From Acidovorax sp. (lineage in GTDB: Bacteria; Pseudomonadota; Gammaproteobacteria; Burkholderiales; Burkholderiaceae_C), in the NCBI GenBank assembly GCA_004210805.1, contig SDXZ01000079.1, positions 1 through 33,912 on the forward strand: DNA of 33,912 nt, read 5' to 3'. This document shows positions 1-9,675 of this stretch, piece after piece. The notes beneath the pieces were generated by a model. It was given only the letters and a program-made list of their open reading frames with translations. It did no database searches and was not told where the DNA came from. The stretch's first letter is position 1; every line of letters begins with the position of its first letter. A program made the translations under genes and the position numbers.

Positions 1-366
1 GCCGCGCTGGCGGCCGAGAACCAGTGCCTGGCCAACCCCAGCAGCGTGACCAGCCTGCCCACCTCGGCCAACCAGGAAGACCACGTCTCCATGGCCACCT
101 ACGGCGCGCGGCGCCTGGGGGACATGGTGCGCAACGCGGCGGTGATGGTGGGCATCGAAGCCATGGCCGCCGCCCAGGGCATGGAGTTTGACCGCGCGAT
201 CAAGAGTTCCGCGCTTATCGAAGACCAATTCACCGCGATCCGCCAGCGCGTGGCGTACCTGGAGCAAGACCGCTACCTCGCCACCGACATCGAAGCCATG
301 CGCGAGTGGGCCCAGCAATCCGCCTGGCCCACAGCGCTGACGCAATGCCTGCCCAGCTTCGCTTGA
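1..366 (+). CDS. hutH: Histidine ammonia-lyase, C-terminal part (cut by window start)
   Basis: The frame is open from base 1 and ends at TGA 364-366, giving the last 121 residues of a protein normally about 500 long. The segment with [16 protein letters not shown] and then GARR matches the conserved C-terminal region of histidine ammonia-lyase, which deaminates histidine to urocanate without an external cofactor. The MIO-forming Ala-Ser-Gly is upstream of the window and cannot be checked. The ordinary length and ending give no sign of damage. hutU follows 40 bases later on the same strand, so this is the first step of the hut pathway laid out here. Any hutC-type regulator would lie outside the window. 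Confidence 0.93.
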   Translation, partial: AALAAENQCLANPSSVTSLPTSANQEDHVSMATYGARRLGDMVRNAAVMVGIEAMAAAQGMEFDRAIKSSALIEDQFTAIRQRVAYLEQDRYLATDIEAMREWAQQSAWPTALTQCLPSFA

Positions 367-406
367 TTACTTTTCGTCCATATCCATCGATTCCCAGGAG
401 CCCACC

Positions 407-2137
<1,731 letters not shown>

Positions 2138-2149
2138 GATGATGCGCCA

Positions 2150-2266
2150 CCCCCTGAGGCCCTGCGGGCCTTCCCCCGCTCTCACAACGCATGCGTTGTG
2201 GGCAGGGGACGCAGCCAGCGCGGCGGGGCGGCCCTTGCGCGGCTGCCCTGGCCTGGGCTGCGCCAG
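2150..2266 (+). repeat. Long GC-rich dispersed repeat, copy 1
   Basis: About 117 bases filling most of the hutU to dioxygenase gap. It opens with CCCCCTGAGG, runs through a C-rich and G-rich hairpin-like part, and ends in a block that shares 28 identical bases with the copy at 32462-32557. This copy also contains an 18-base perfect palindrome, CACAACGCATGCGTTGTG, at 2183-2200, not seen in the others. Relatives in reverse orientation lie at 11552-11645 and 27182-27253. I recognise the type as an intergenic element common in Comamonadaceae; its function is unknown. Confidence 0.75.
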
Positions 2267-2295
2267 TTTTATGCGCTGTGCCGTGGAGGTCTGAA

Positions 2296-3156
2296 GTGAA
2301 CAGCCTACAAGAACGCCTTAAAGAACGCCTGAGCGATCAGCAGGTCGCCGACTTCGCCCGCGACGGTGCCATCTGCATCAAGCAGTTGCTCACGCCCGAT
2401 GAAGTGGCCTTGCTGCGCGCTGGCATCGACGCCAACCTGGCCGCACCCAGCCCACGCGCCAAGGTGGCCAGTCGGCCCGATGATCCTGGCCGTTTCTTCG
2501 AGGACTTCTGCAACTGGCAGGACATCCCCCAGTTCGGCCGCTTCGTGCACGAGACGCCGCTGGCCCTGGCCGCGCAGCGCCTCATGGAGTCGCGCACCGT
2601 GCGGCTGTACCACGACCATGTGCTGGTCAAGGAGCCGGGCACGCGCCAGAAGACGCCGTGGCACCAGGACCAGCCCTACTACAACATTGAAGGCCACCAG
2701 AACGTGAGCATGTGGATTCCGGTGGATCCGGTATCCCGTGCGGCTACCCTCGAGTTCGTGGCGGGCTCGCACAAGGGGCCGTGGCTCATGCCGCGCACCT
2801 TCATGGACAACCAGGCCAAGTGGTTCCCAGAGGGCAGCCTGCAGGACCTGCCCAACGTCGAGGCTGACCGCGCCGCGTTCCCCATCGTGGGCTGGGAGAT
2901 CGAGCCTGGCGACGTGGTGTGTTTCCACATGCTTACGCTGCATGCGGCTGGCGGGGTGGAGGGCACCCACCGCCGCCGCGTGTTCTCAGTGCGGTTCCTC
3001 GGCGACGACACGCGGCATGCGCCCCGGCCGTGGAAGACCTCGCCCGAGTTCCCCGGTCTGGCCGATGTGCTGCCCGCTGGCGCGGAGATGGACCACCCGC
3101 TGTTCCCCCTGCTGGTGCCGCGCGCAGCGCAGACCACGGCGGCGACGCCCTCATGA
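2296..3156 (+). CDS. PhyH-family Fe(II)/2-oxoglutarate dioxygenase in the hut cluster
   Basis: 286 residues from GTG 2296, chosen because GGAGG (2285-2289) sits just upstream. The frame stays open to 2191, but that extra part is encoded by the intergenic repeat. The protein resembles the phytanoyl-CoA dioxygenase family: iron-binding HxD is His123-Asp125 (PWHQDQPYYN), the distal His is probably His216 (TLHAAGG), and the Arg cluster 226-228 would hold the 2-oxoglutarate carboxylate. These enzymes hydroxylate a substrate while converting 2-oxoglutarate and O2 to succinate and CO2. The substrate cannot be read from sequence. Its stop overlaps the hutD start by four bases (ATGA), so it is translationally coupled to a hut gene. 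Histidine, urocanate or a related imidazole is a guess from position. Confidence 0.88.
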   Translation: MNSLQERLKERLSDQQVADFARDGAICIKQLLTPDEVALLRAGIDANLAAPSPRAKVASRPDDPGRFFEDFCNWQDIPQFGRFVHETPLALAAQRLMESRTVRLYHDHVLVKEPGTRQKTPWHQDQPYYNIEGHQNVSMWIPVDPVSRAATLEFVAGSHKGPWLMPRTFMDNQAKWFPEGSLQDLPNVEADRAAFPIVGWEIEPGDVVCFHMLTLHAAGGVEGTHRRRVFSVRFLGDDTRHAPRPWKTSPEFPGLADVLPAGAEMDHPLFPLLVPRAAQTTAATPS

Positions 3157-3830
3157 ACATGACAACCCCAACAACGATGGCGATGAATTTCTTTGACCTG
3201 GCAACGATCCCCAACACACCCTGGAAGAACGGCGGCGGCAGCACACAAGAGCTGGCCTGCTGGCCGCCCGGCGCGGACATGAACGGCTTTGAGTGGCGCG
3301 TGAGCCTGGCCACGGTGGACCGGCCCGGGCCGTTCTCGGTCTTCCCCGCCATCGACCGCCAGATCATGCTGCTGGGGGGCGATGGGTTGCACCTGCGCAG
3401 TGCCGGCTGGGAACACGCGCTTGACCAGCGCTGGCAGCCTTTTGCGTTCTCTGGCGACGACGCCGTGGACGGCGCGATGCTGGGCGGCACGTCCAAGGAC
3501 TTCAACCTGATGCTGCGCCGGGGCGTGTGGCAGGGCGCGTTGCAGGTGGTGGTTGGAGCGCAGTCACCGGCTGGCGTTGAGGCGGGCTTTTGCATGGCGC
3601 TGCGGGGCGACTGGCGCTGGATGCCTGAGGGCGAGCAGGGCGGGCAGCCGCGGGTGCTGCGCGCTGGGCAGGGCTTTTGGTGGGCGAGTGAAGGCGAGCC
3701 CTTGCAAGGGCGCTTGGAGCCTGTGCACTCCGCGGGCAGTGTGGCAGCGGTGGCCGGCGCACACGAGGCGGCAGACGGCCCCGCGCTGGTCTGGATCGCG
3801 CTGGAGCGCGCCTCTCGCGTCAAATTTTAA
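3153..3830 (+). CDS. hutD: HutD/Ves family protein
   Basis: 225 residues from ATG 3153, which overlaps the stop of the dioxygenase by four bases. The N-terminal PWKNGGGSTQELA, followed by FEWRVSLATV and GPFSVFPAIDRQIMLL, is characteristic of the HutD/Ves bicupin family. HutD is found in hut operons of many proteobacteria and has been proposed to limit or tune hut activity rather than catalyse a pathway step; no enzymatic role is established. There is no signal peptide or membrane segment. The C-terminal half is less conserved and rich in Gly and Ala. An upstream extension of the same frame to 2919 lies inside the dioxygenase gene and is not used. Confidence 0.9.
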   Translation: MNMTTPTTMAMNFFDLATIPNTPWKNGGGSTQELACWPPGADMNGFEWRVSLATVDRPGPFSVFPAIDRQIMLLGGDGLHLRSAGWEHALDQRWQPFAFSGDDAVDGAMLGGTSKDFNLMLRRGVWQGALQVVVGAQSPAGVEAGFCMALRGDWRWMPEGEQGGQPRVLRAGQGFWWASEGEPLQGRLEPVHSAGSVAAVAGAHEAADGPALVWIALERASRVKF

Positions 3831-3832
3831 GC

Positions 3833-3887
3833 CAAATTGGCCGCCAGCGCTTGATCCATAAGCGCTAGTGGCTATTATTTTTATAGC
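3833..3887 (+). repeat. Short palindromic dispersed repeat, copy A, in the hutI leader
   Basis: A 55-base element with arms AGCGCTT and AAGCGCT around a 7-base loop, followed by an A/T-rich tail. Its first 23 bases are identical to the copy at 20221-20276 inside selO, and a diverged copy lies in livG at 10021-10075. It ends 11 bases before the hutI ATG, in the position where a ribosome binding site would be expected. Confidence 0.8.
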
Positions 3888-3898
3888 GTTTTAAAACC

Positions 3899-5221
3899 AT
3901 GAGCTTTTCGGTAGACAAAGCGACGCAGCCGGCCCCGCCGCGTATTCCGCCGGGCCTCAGCGCCGACGGCGTGTGGATTAACTTGAAGCCGGTGCCAGGC
4001 CTCGCGCTGGCCGATGTGCCGGTACCCGATGGCCAATTCACCAGCGTGGTGGTGCAGGGCGGCCGCATGGCCTGGGTAGGGCCAGAGGCGCAGCTGCCCG
4101 CCGAATATCAGGCACTGCGCCGCTGGGACGCGCACGGCGCGCTCGCCACGCCGGGCCTCGTGGACTGCCACACGCATCTGGTGTACGGCGGCCAGCGTGC
4201 CAACGAATTCGCCATGCGGCTGGCCGGCGCCACGTACGAAGAAGTGGCCAAGGCCGGCGGCGGCATCGTGTCGTCGGTCAAGGCCACGCGCGAGGCGTCC
4301 GAGGACGAACTCTTCGCCCTGGCTGCACCGCGGTTGCAGGCCTTGCTGGCCGAAGGCGTCTGCGCCATCGAGATCAAGTCCGGCTACGGCCTCGCCCTGG
4401 AGCACGAGCGCAAGCAGCTGCGCGTGGCCCGTCGCCTGGGCGAGGCGTTTGGCGTGACCATGCGCACCACGTTCCTCGGTGCGCATGCGCTGCCGCCCGA
4501 GTACGCAGGCCGCAGCGGCGCCTACACCGACCTGGTCTGCCACGAGATGCTGCCCGTGCTCGCTGCCGAAGGCCTGGTGGACGCGGTGGACGTGTTCTGC
4601 GAACGCATCGCCTTCACGCTGGCCGAAACAAGCCAAGTGTTCCAGGCCGCGCAAAAGCTCGGCATCCCCGTCAAGCTGCATGCCGAGCAACTTTCCGACA
4701 TGGGCGGTGCGGCCCTGGCCGCGCGTTATGGCGCGCTGTCGTGCGACCACATCGAGCACCTGTCGCAGGACGGCATTGCCGCCATGAAGGCCGCCGGCAC
4801 CGTGGCCGTGCTGCTGCCCGGCGCCTACTACACGCTGCGCGACACGCACCTGCCGCCGATTGCGCAGCTGCGCGAGGCCGGCGTGCCCATGGCCGTATCT
4901 ACCGACCACAACCCCGGCACATCCCCCGCGCTCAGCCTGCTGCTTATGGCCAACATGGCGTGCACGCTGTTTCGCCTCACGGTGCCCGAGGCGCTGGCCG
5001 GCATCACCACCTACGCCGCGCGGGCGTTGGGGCTGCAGGACACGCATGGCCTTATCGCCGCGGGCCGGCCCGCCAACTTTGTGCTTTGGCCGTTGAGCGA
5101 GCCGGCAGAGCTGGCCTATTGGTACGGCCAAAAACCCGCTTGCACCATCGTCCGGCAAGGGTGCGTGGCTGCTGACGGGTTGGGCATTGATCTGCCACAT
5201 GGAGGCCGCAATGGCATCTGA
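3899..5221 (+). CDS. hutI: Imidazolonepropionase
   Basis: 440 residues. An amidohydrolase-superfamily enzyme that opens the imidazolone ring to give N-formimidoyl-L-glutamate. Metal ligands are visible: His91 and His93 in DCHTHL, His261 in KLHAEQ, His284 in CDHIEH, and Asp336 in STDHNPG. KSGYGL and [10 protein letters not shown] are also typical of the family. ATG 3899 has no clear Shine-Dalgarno sequence, and the palindromic repeat 3833-3887 lies directly upstream. The N-terminus is about 20 residues longer than in many homologues, so an alternative internal start is possible. Its 3' end overlaps hutF by 11 bases. Confidence 0.95.
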   Translation: MSFSVDKATQPAPPRIPPGLSADGVWINLKPVPGLALADVPVPDGQFTSVVVQGGRMAWVGPEAQLPAEYQALRRWDAHGALATPGLVDCHTHLVYGGQRANEFAMRLAGATYEEVAKAGGGIVSSVKATREASEDELFALAAPRLQALLAEGVCAIEIKSGYGLALEHERKQLRVARRLGEAFGVTMRTTFLGAHALPPEYAGRSGAYTDLVCHEMLPVLAAEGLVDAVDVFCERIAFTLAETSQVFQAAQKLGIPVKLHAEQLSDMGGAALAARYGALSCDHIEHLSQDGIAAMKAAGTVAVLLPGAYYTLRDTHLPPIAQLREAGVPMAVSTDHNPGTSPALSLLLMANMACTLFRLTVPEALAGITTYAARALGLQDTHGLIAAGRPANFVLWPLSEPAELAYWYGQKPACTIVRQGCVAADGLGIDLPHGGRNGI

Positions 5222-6623
5222 GGCTTCACGCAAACTTTTCGCAGCCGACGCGCTGCTACCCACCGGCTGGGCGCGCAATGTGCTGGTGCAGTGGGATGGG
5301 GCAGGGCGCATCACCAGCGTGGCCCCCAACGCCACGGCACCAGCGGGCACTCCGGTGGCCGCGGGCCCGGTGATCCCCGGCATGCCCAACCTGCATTCGC
5401 ACGCGTTTCAGCGCGCGTTTGCCGGGCTGACCGAGTACCGTGGCGAAAGCCAGGACAGCTTCTGGAGCTGGCGCAACCTGATGTACCGCTTTGCCGCGCG
5501 CATCACGCCCGAGTCGCTGGAGGCCATCGCCACCTGGCTGTATGTGGAGATGCTGGAGGCGGGCTACACGTCGGTGTGCGAGTTCCACTACGTGCACCAC
5601 GACCAGGAGGGCACGCCGTACGCCACCGATGCCGAAATGTCGCTGGCCCTGCTGCGCGCCGCACGCAACGCGGGCATCGGCATCACGCTGCTGCCGGTGC
5701 TGTACCAGGCCAGCGGCTTTGGCGGCAAGCCGCCGCGTGCGGACCAGGCCCGCTTTATCCGCAGCACCGACAGCATGCTCTCTTTATTGGAGCGGCTGAC
5801 GCCCGCTGCGCAAGCGCAGGGGGCTGTTTTGGGCCTGGCGCCACACTCGCTGCGCGCGGTGCCGCCTGACAGCTTGCGCGCCGCTGTGCAGGGCCTGACC
5901 GCCCTGTACTCACAGGCCCCCATCCACATCCACATTGCCGAGCAGACGCAGGAGGTGGATGACTGCATTGCCTGGAGCGGCCAGCGCCCTGTGCAGTGGC
6001 TGCTCGACCACGCCGATGTGGACGCCCGCTGGTGCCTGGTGCACGCCACACACATGACGCCCGATGAGTACACCGCCGCCGCGCGCACAGGCGCCGTGGC
6101 CGGCATCTGCCCCACCACCGAAGCCAACCTGGGCGACGGCATTTTCGACATGCCGCTGTGGCTGAAACACGGCGGCCGCTGGGGCGTGGGCTCGGACAGC
6201 CATGCCTGTGTGAACGCGGCTGAAGAGTTGCTGATGCTCGAGTACGGCCAGCGCCTGTCGCGCCGCCAGCGCAACGTGCTGGCAAGCAGCACCCAGGCCG
6301 AGGTGGCGACGTCCATGACCTTGCAGGCCGTGGCGGGAGGCACGCAAGCATCCGGCCGAGCGACTGCGGGCGGCCTGGCCGGCCTGGCCGTGGGACAGCC
6401 AGCTGATTTAGTGGTGCTGGACGCGCAGCATGTGGCGTTGCGCGATTTGCCCGCGCACAGCATGCTCTCTGCGCACGTGTTCGGCAGCCACCGCACCTCG
6501 GCCATCGACAGCCTGTGGGTGGCCGGCGTGCAGCGCGTGGTGCAGGGCCGCCATGCGATGCACGAAGCCGCCGCTCAGGCCTTCGTAGCCGCGCGGTCCG
6601 CCACCATTGCTCCGAATGCCTGA
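5211..6623 (+). CDS. hutF: Formimidoylglutamate deiminase
   Basis: 470 residues from ATG 5211, selected because GGAGG at 5201-5205 has ideal spacing; TTG 5187 and ATG 5199 are in the same frame but less likely. This amidohydrolase removes ammonia from N-formimidoylglutamate to give N-formylglutamate. Its presence shows the five-step route via HutF and HutG rather than the four-step formiminoglutamase route. Metal-binding motifs: His62 and His64 (NLHSHAF), His241 (HIHIAEQ), His278 or His281 (VHATHM) and Asp329 (GSDSHA). The [19 protein letters not shown] block is highly typical. It overlaps the hutI end, indicating coupled translation. Confidence 0.95.
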   Translation: MASEASRKLFAADALLPTGWARNVLVQWDGAGRITSVAPNATAPAGTPVAAGPVIPGMPNLHSHAFQRAFAGLTEYRGESQDSFWSWRNLMYRFAARITPESLEAIATWLYVEMLEAGYTSVCEFHYVHHDQEGTPYATDAEMSLALLRAARNAGIGITLLPVLYQASGFGGKPPRADQARFIRSTDSMLSLLERLTPAAQAQGAVLGLAPHSLRAVPPDSLRAAVQGLTALYSQAPIHIHIAEQTQEVDDCIAWSGQRPVQWLLDHADVDARWCLVHATHMTPDEYTAAARTGAVAGICPTTEANLGDGIFDMPLWLKHGGRWGVGSDSHACVNAAEELLMLEYGQRLSRRQRNVLASSTQAEVATSMTLQAVAGGTQASGRATAGGLAGLAVGQPADLVVLDAQHVALRDLPAHSMLSAHVFGSHRTSAIDSLWVAGVQRVVQGRHAMHEAAAQAFVAARSATIAPNA

Positions 6624-6778
6624 GATGTCGCAGTCCCTTGCTTGCTCCCCGATCGTTCTGTGTGAGCCCATTGAAGCCAGGACGCCCCTCGCAGCCAGCC
6701 GTCGACAGCTGCAATGCGTGTAGCTTGCCACCGCAATGCCAGCCTGAACGCACGCCTTGTTCTATCGCACTTCCCACC

Positions 6779-7603
6779 ATGACCGATACCGTCACACCTC
6801 CACCACCGTTCCTCTTCCATCGGGGCACCCAGCCATTGCTGATCTCCATGCCCCACGCGGGCACCTACGTGCCGCCCGAGCTGGCTGCGCGTTTCACCGA
6901 TGAAGCCCGCCAAGTCCCAGACACCGACTGGCACATGGAGCGCCTGTATGGCTTTGCGCGCGACATGGGTGCGTCCATCCTCGTGGCAACACACTCGCGC
7001 TATGTGGTGGACTTGAACCGCCCGCCCGATGGTGCCAGCCTCTACCCGGGCCAAAGCGTCACGGGCCTGTGCCCGGTAGACACGTTCGACGACACGCCCA
7101 TCTACGCGCAAGGCGATATGCCGGGTGACGCCGAAGTCGCTGCGCGCCGCGATGCCGTCTGGGTGCCGTACCACGCGCAGCTGCGTGCCGAGCTGGACCG
7201 TATCCACGCCCAACACGGCGTGGCAGTGCTGTGGGACGCTCACTCGATCCGCTCGGTGCTGCCGCGCTTCTTTGAAGGCAAGCTGCCGGACCTGAACCTG
7301 GGCACAGCCAGCGGCGAAAGCTGCGACCCTGCACTGGCGCAGCAGCTGCTGTCCATCGCCAAGGAAGCCAGCGGCTACACGGCCGTGCTCAACGGCCGCT
7401 TCAAAGGCGGGCACATCACGCGCCACTATGGCCAGCCGGGGCAGGGCGTGCACGCCATCCAGCTGGAGATGACGCAGTGCAGCTACATGCAGGAGGCCTT
7501 GCCGTTCGACTACCTGCCCGCGGTAGCCGCACGCGTGCAGCCCCATCTGCAGCGCATGCTGGCTGCCGCTTTGGCGTTTGCCGCAGCGGCATCAAGGGCT
7601 TGA
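6779..7603 (+). CDS. hutG: N-formylglutamate deformylase
   Basis: 274 residues from ATG 6779. It hydrolyses N-formylglutamate to glutamate and formate, the last step of the pathway encoded upstream. Typical blocks are LLISMPHAGTYVP near the N-terminus, DTDWHMERLY, VVDLNRPPDG, LWDAHSIRS and KGGHITRHYG, which include the His and Asp residues expected to hold the metal. The frame extends upstream to 6515 inside hutF, but that part is a shadow. A 155-base gap separates it from hutF, holding no gene that I can see. No obvious strong ribosome binding site precedes ATG 6779. Confidence 0.95.
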   Translation: MTDTVTPPPPFLFHRGTQPLLISMPHAGTYVPPELAARFTDEARQVPDTDWHMERLYGFARDMGASILVATHSRYVVDLNRPPDGASLYPGQSVTGLCPVDTFDDTPIYAQGDMPGDAEVAARRDAVWVPYHAQLRAELDRIHAQHGVAVLWDAHSIRSVLPRFFEGKLPDLNLGTASGESCDPALAQQLLSIAKEASGYTAVLNGRFKGGHITRHYGQPGQGVHAIQLEMTQCSYMQEALPFDYLPAVAARVQPHLQRMLAAALAFAAAASRA

Positions 7604-7731
7604 GCCTGCTCAACCTGGTGGGGCAAATGCCTCACTTCGACGAGGCCTTCGGTGCTACCATGAGACAGCGGTCCGCACCAGGCCGCAGAGCAGGGCAATC
7701 ATCGCCCCTCACGCGGAAGGAGCCGCACCCG

Positions 7732-7962
7732 ATGGATCCCACCGCGTACTACTACATGCCCCACTTCAAGCCCGGAGCATCGGTGCATTGGAAGCAGCAG
7801 CGCGAAACCGTGAGCCATGTGGTCATCCGCCGCAACGCCATGATGGTCTATTTGGTGGGGAACGATGTCGCCGTGCACCCGGATGCCCTGCAACTGGCAC
7901 CTTCAACTGCGCCATCGCTTCGCCCAACTGAATCGGCCGTCCAGGTGCCCACTGCGGGTTGA
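7732..7962 (+). CDS. Small protein of unknown function
   Basis: 76 residues from ATG 7732, preceded by AAGGAG at 7717-7722 with good spacing, which is the main reason to believe the gene. The N-terminal half starts MDPTAYYYMPHFKPG and is rich in aromatic and basic residues, then a short hydrophobic strand (MMVYLVG). I do not recognise the family, and there is no signal peptide. The last 46 codons lie antisense to the 3' end of psd (overlap 7823-7962). The tail after about residue 55 is low-complexity Pro, Ser and Thr and is probably antisense psd coding sequence read through. Confidence 0.6.
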   Translation: MDPTAYYYMPHFKPGASVHWKQQRETVSHVVIRRNAMMVYLVGNDVAVHPDALQLAPSTAPSLRPTESAVQVPTAG

Positions 7963-8743
7963 ACTGCAGTGGGCCTTGGGGGAACAGCATCACCACGGTA
8001 GAGCCGAGCAGGAAGCGGCCCATCTCTTCGCCCTTTTGCAGGCGGACTTGGCCGGCCGCGTAGTCCCACTCGCGCAGCTTGCCGGGGCGGGGCGGGTTCA
8101 CCTGGCCGTGCCACACCGTGGCCATGCTGCCCACGATGGTGGCGCCCACCAGCACGAGCACGAACGGGCCCCGCGCCGTTTCAAAGACGCACACCACACG
8201 CTCATTGCGCGCAAACAGCCCGGGTACGCCGCGCGCCGTGGTGGGGTTGACCGAAAACAGCTCGCCGGGCACGTGGATCATGCGCGTGAGCTCGCCGGCG
8301 CAGGGCATGTGGATGCGGTGGTAGTCGCGCGGGCTCAGGTACAGCGTCGCGAAGTGGCCGTTTTCAAAGCGTGCGCCCAGCGCCGCGTCGCCGCCCACCA
8401 GGGCGGTGGTGGAGTACGAATGCCCCTTGGCCTGAAAGATCTGGTCGCGCGCGATCGGGCCGAACTGGCTGATGGCGCCGTCCACCGGGCAGACCAGGTC
8501 GGCGTCGGCCAACGGGCGGGCACCCGATTTGAGCGCGCGCGTGAAGAAGTCGTTGAAGGACGCGTAGCTTGTGATGTCGGGGTTGGCAGCCTCGGCCATG
8601 TTCACGTTGTAGCGCGCCACAAAGCGGCGGATCACCGAGGTGGTGAGGCCCCCCAACTGGGCCGATGCGAACTTGCCGGCAAGCGACGTCAGCGCCTGCT
8701 TGGGAAAGAGGTACTGCGGAAGAACGGCGAGGCGGTCAGACAC
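7823..8743 (-). CDS. psd: Phosphatidylserine decarboxylase proenzyme
   Basis: 306 residues from GTG 8743 with AAGGAAG upstream. A membrane-associated enzyme that makes phosphatidylethanolamine from phosphatidylserine. The proenzyme cleaves itself at the LGST motif (residues 246-249), turning Ser248 into the pyruvoyl group. PVDGA (Asp88), SPRDYHRIHMP (His142 and His145), GELFSVN and the RNERVV block are also conserved. The family normally ends soon after the LGEAMA-like segment near residue 277. Here about 27 extra residues, rich in Arg and Pro, follow and are encoded antisense to the small gene at 7732. Transcription is opposite to the hut cluster. Confidence 0.95.
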   Translation of the reverse strand: MSDRLAVLPQYLFPKQALTSLAGKFASAQLGGLTTSVIRRFVARYNVNMAEAANPDITSYASFNDFFTRALKSGARPLADADLVCPVDGAISQFGPIARDQIFQAKGHSYSTTALVGGDAALGARFENGHFATLYLSPRDYHRIHMPCAGELTRMIHVPGELFSVNPTTARGVPGLFARNERVVCVFETARGPFVLVLVGATIVGSMATVWHGQVNPPRPGKLREWDYAAGQVRLQKGEEMGRFLLGSTVVMLFPQGPLQFNPQWAPGRPIQLGEAMAQLKVPVAGHPGARRHRSPPNRPSWRCGG

Positions 8744-8800
8744 GGATGGGCTTCCTTGTTGGGAGGGAGCGGGCCATTCTACGGGGCCGGCAAAGCATTG

Positions 8801-8916
8801 ATGGAGTCGGTATTTTTGGCTTGTTACACCCGTTCAGGGGGAGTTTGCCGAAGCCTGGCGCGGGGCCTTGAACAGGCTCAACGTGAACGGCTTCAAATTC
8901 TTGATGCCGACTCCAT
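8801..8916. repeat. Nested palindrome between psd and livF
   Basis: Two inverted repeats, one inside the other. The outer arms are ATGGAGTCGGTAT (8801-8813) and ATGCCGACTCCAT (8904-8916), pairing at 12 of 13 positions. The inner element at 8830-8890 starts CCGTTCA and ends TGAACGG, with partly matching arms resembling the dispersed proteobacterial repeat in which a GAGCCTGTCGAAGCC-like core is mirrored. It lies after the livF stop and before the psd start, so it may act as a terminator for transporter operon 1, but it lacks a clean U-tract. Confidence 0.55.
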
Positions 8917-8957
8917 AAGGCACGTGCGAAGCGCTCCAGAAATCAGGCGCGGCAGCG

Positions 8958-9674
8958 TTACACGCCCAGGTACTGTTCCAGCAGCGCGGGCTGGGCCTGC
9001 AGTTCGTCGGAGCTGCCCTCGAAGACCACTTGCCCCTTCACCAGAATGACGTTGCGATCGGTGATTTGCGTGACGTGTTTCCAGTTCTTGTCCACGATGA
9101 CGCTGCTGATCCCGCTGTCTTTGATGAGGCTGCAGATGCGCCAGATCTCGCGGGCAATCAGAGGTGCCAGGCCTTCGGTGGCTTCATCCAGGATGAGCAC
9201 GTCGGGGTTGGTCATCAGCGCGCGACCGATGGTGAGCATCTGCTGTTCGCCGCCGCTCAGTTGCTGGCCGCCGTGGCCGAGACGTTCCTTCAGGCGCGGA
9301 AAGGTCTCGAGCACGCGCTCGTAGGTCCAGTCGCGCTGGCCCCGTGTGCCTGCGCGGGCCGCCATCTGCAGGTTCTCGACCACGCTCAGGTTGCCGAAGA
9401 TGCCTCGCCCTTCGGGCACGTAGGCGATGCCAAGGCGCGCCACTTCATAGGGCGGGCGGCCCGTCATGTCCTCGCCGGCCACAGTGACGCTGCCCGAGCG
9501 CGGTTTGACCAGCCCCGTCAGCGACTTGAGCAGCGTGCTCTTGCCCATGCCATTGCGGCCCATGAGGCCGATGGTCTCGCCCTGGCCCACGCGGAAATCC
9601 ACTCCGTGCAGGATGTGGCTGGGGCCGTAGAAGGTGTGAATGCCGCGGGCATCGATCCAGGGGGTGTTGCTCAT
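8958..9674 (-). CDS. livF: ABC transporter ATP-binding protein LivF (transporter 1)
   Basis: 238 residues from ATG 9674, one base after the livG stop, with GAGGA upstream; the frame continues to 9722 but that part lies inside livG. It is one of two ATPases of a branched-chain or hydrophobic amino acid type (HAAT) importer. Walker A is GRNGMGKST with the normal Lys, the signature is LSGGEQQ and Walker B ends LILDEATEGL (DEA rather than the usual DEP). The H-loop position reads VDKN, in line with LivF proteins generally lacking the switch His. It is the last gene of the minus-strand operon and is followed by the palindrome at 8801-8916. Confidence 0.93.
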   Translation of the reverse strand: MSNTPWIDARGIHTFYGPSHILHGVDFRVGQGETIGLMGRNGMGKSTLLKSLTGLVKPRSGSVTVAGEDMTGRPPYEVARLGIAYVPEGRGIFGNLSVVENLQMAARAGTRGQRDWTYERVLETFPRLKERLGHGGQQLSGGEQQMLTIGRALMTNPDVLILDEATEGLAPLIAREIWRICSLIKDSGISSVIVDKNWKHVTQITDRNVILVKGQVVFEGSSDELQAQPALLEQYLGV

Positions 9675-9675
9675 C

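Noticed and set aside
2191..2295. An N-terminal extension of the dioxygenase frame
   Set aside because: It is encoded by the intergenic repeat, and GTG 2296 has a well-placed GGAGG.
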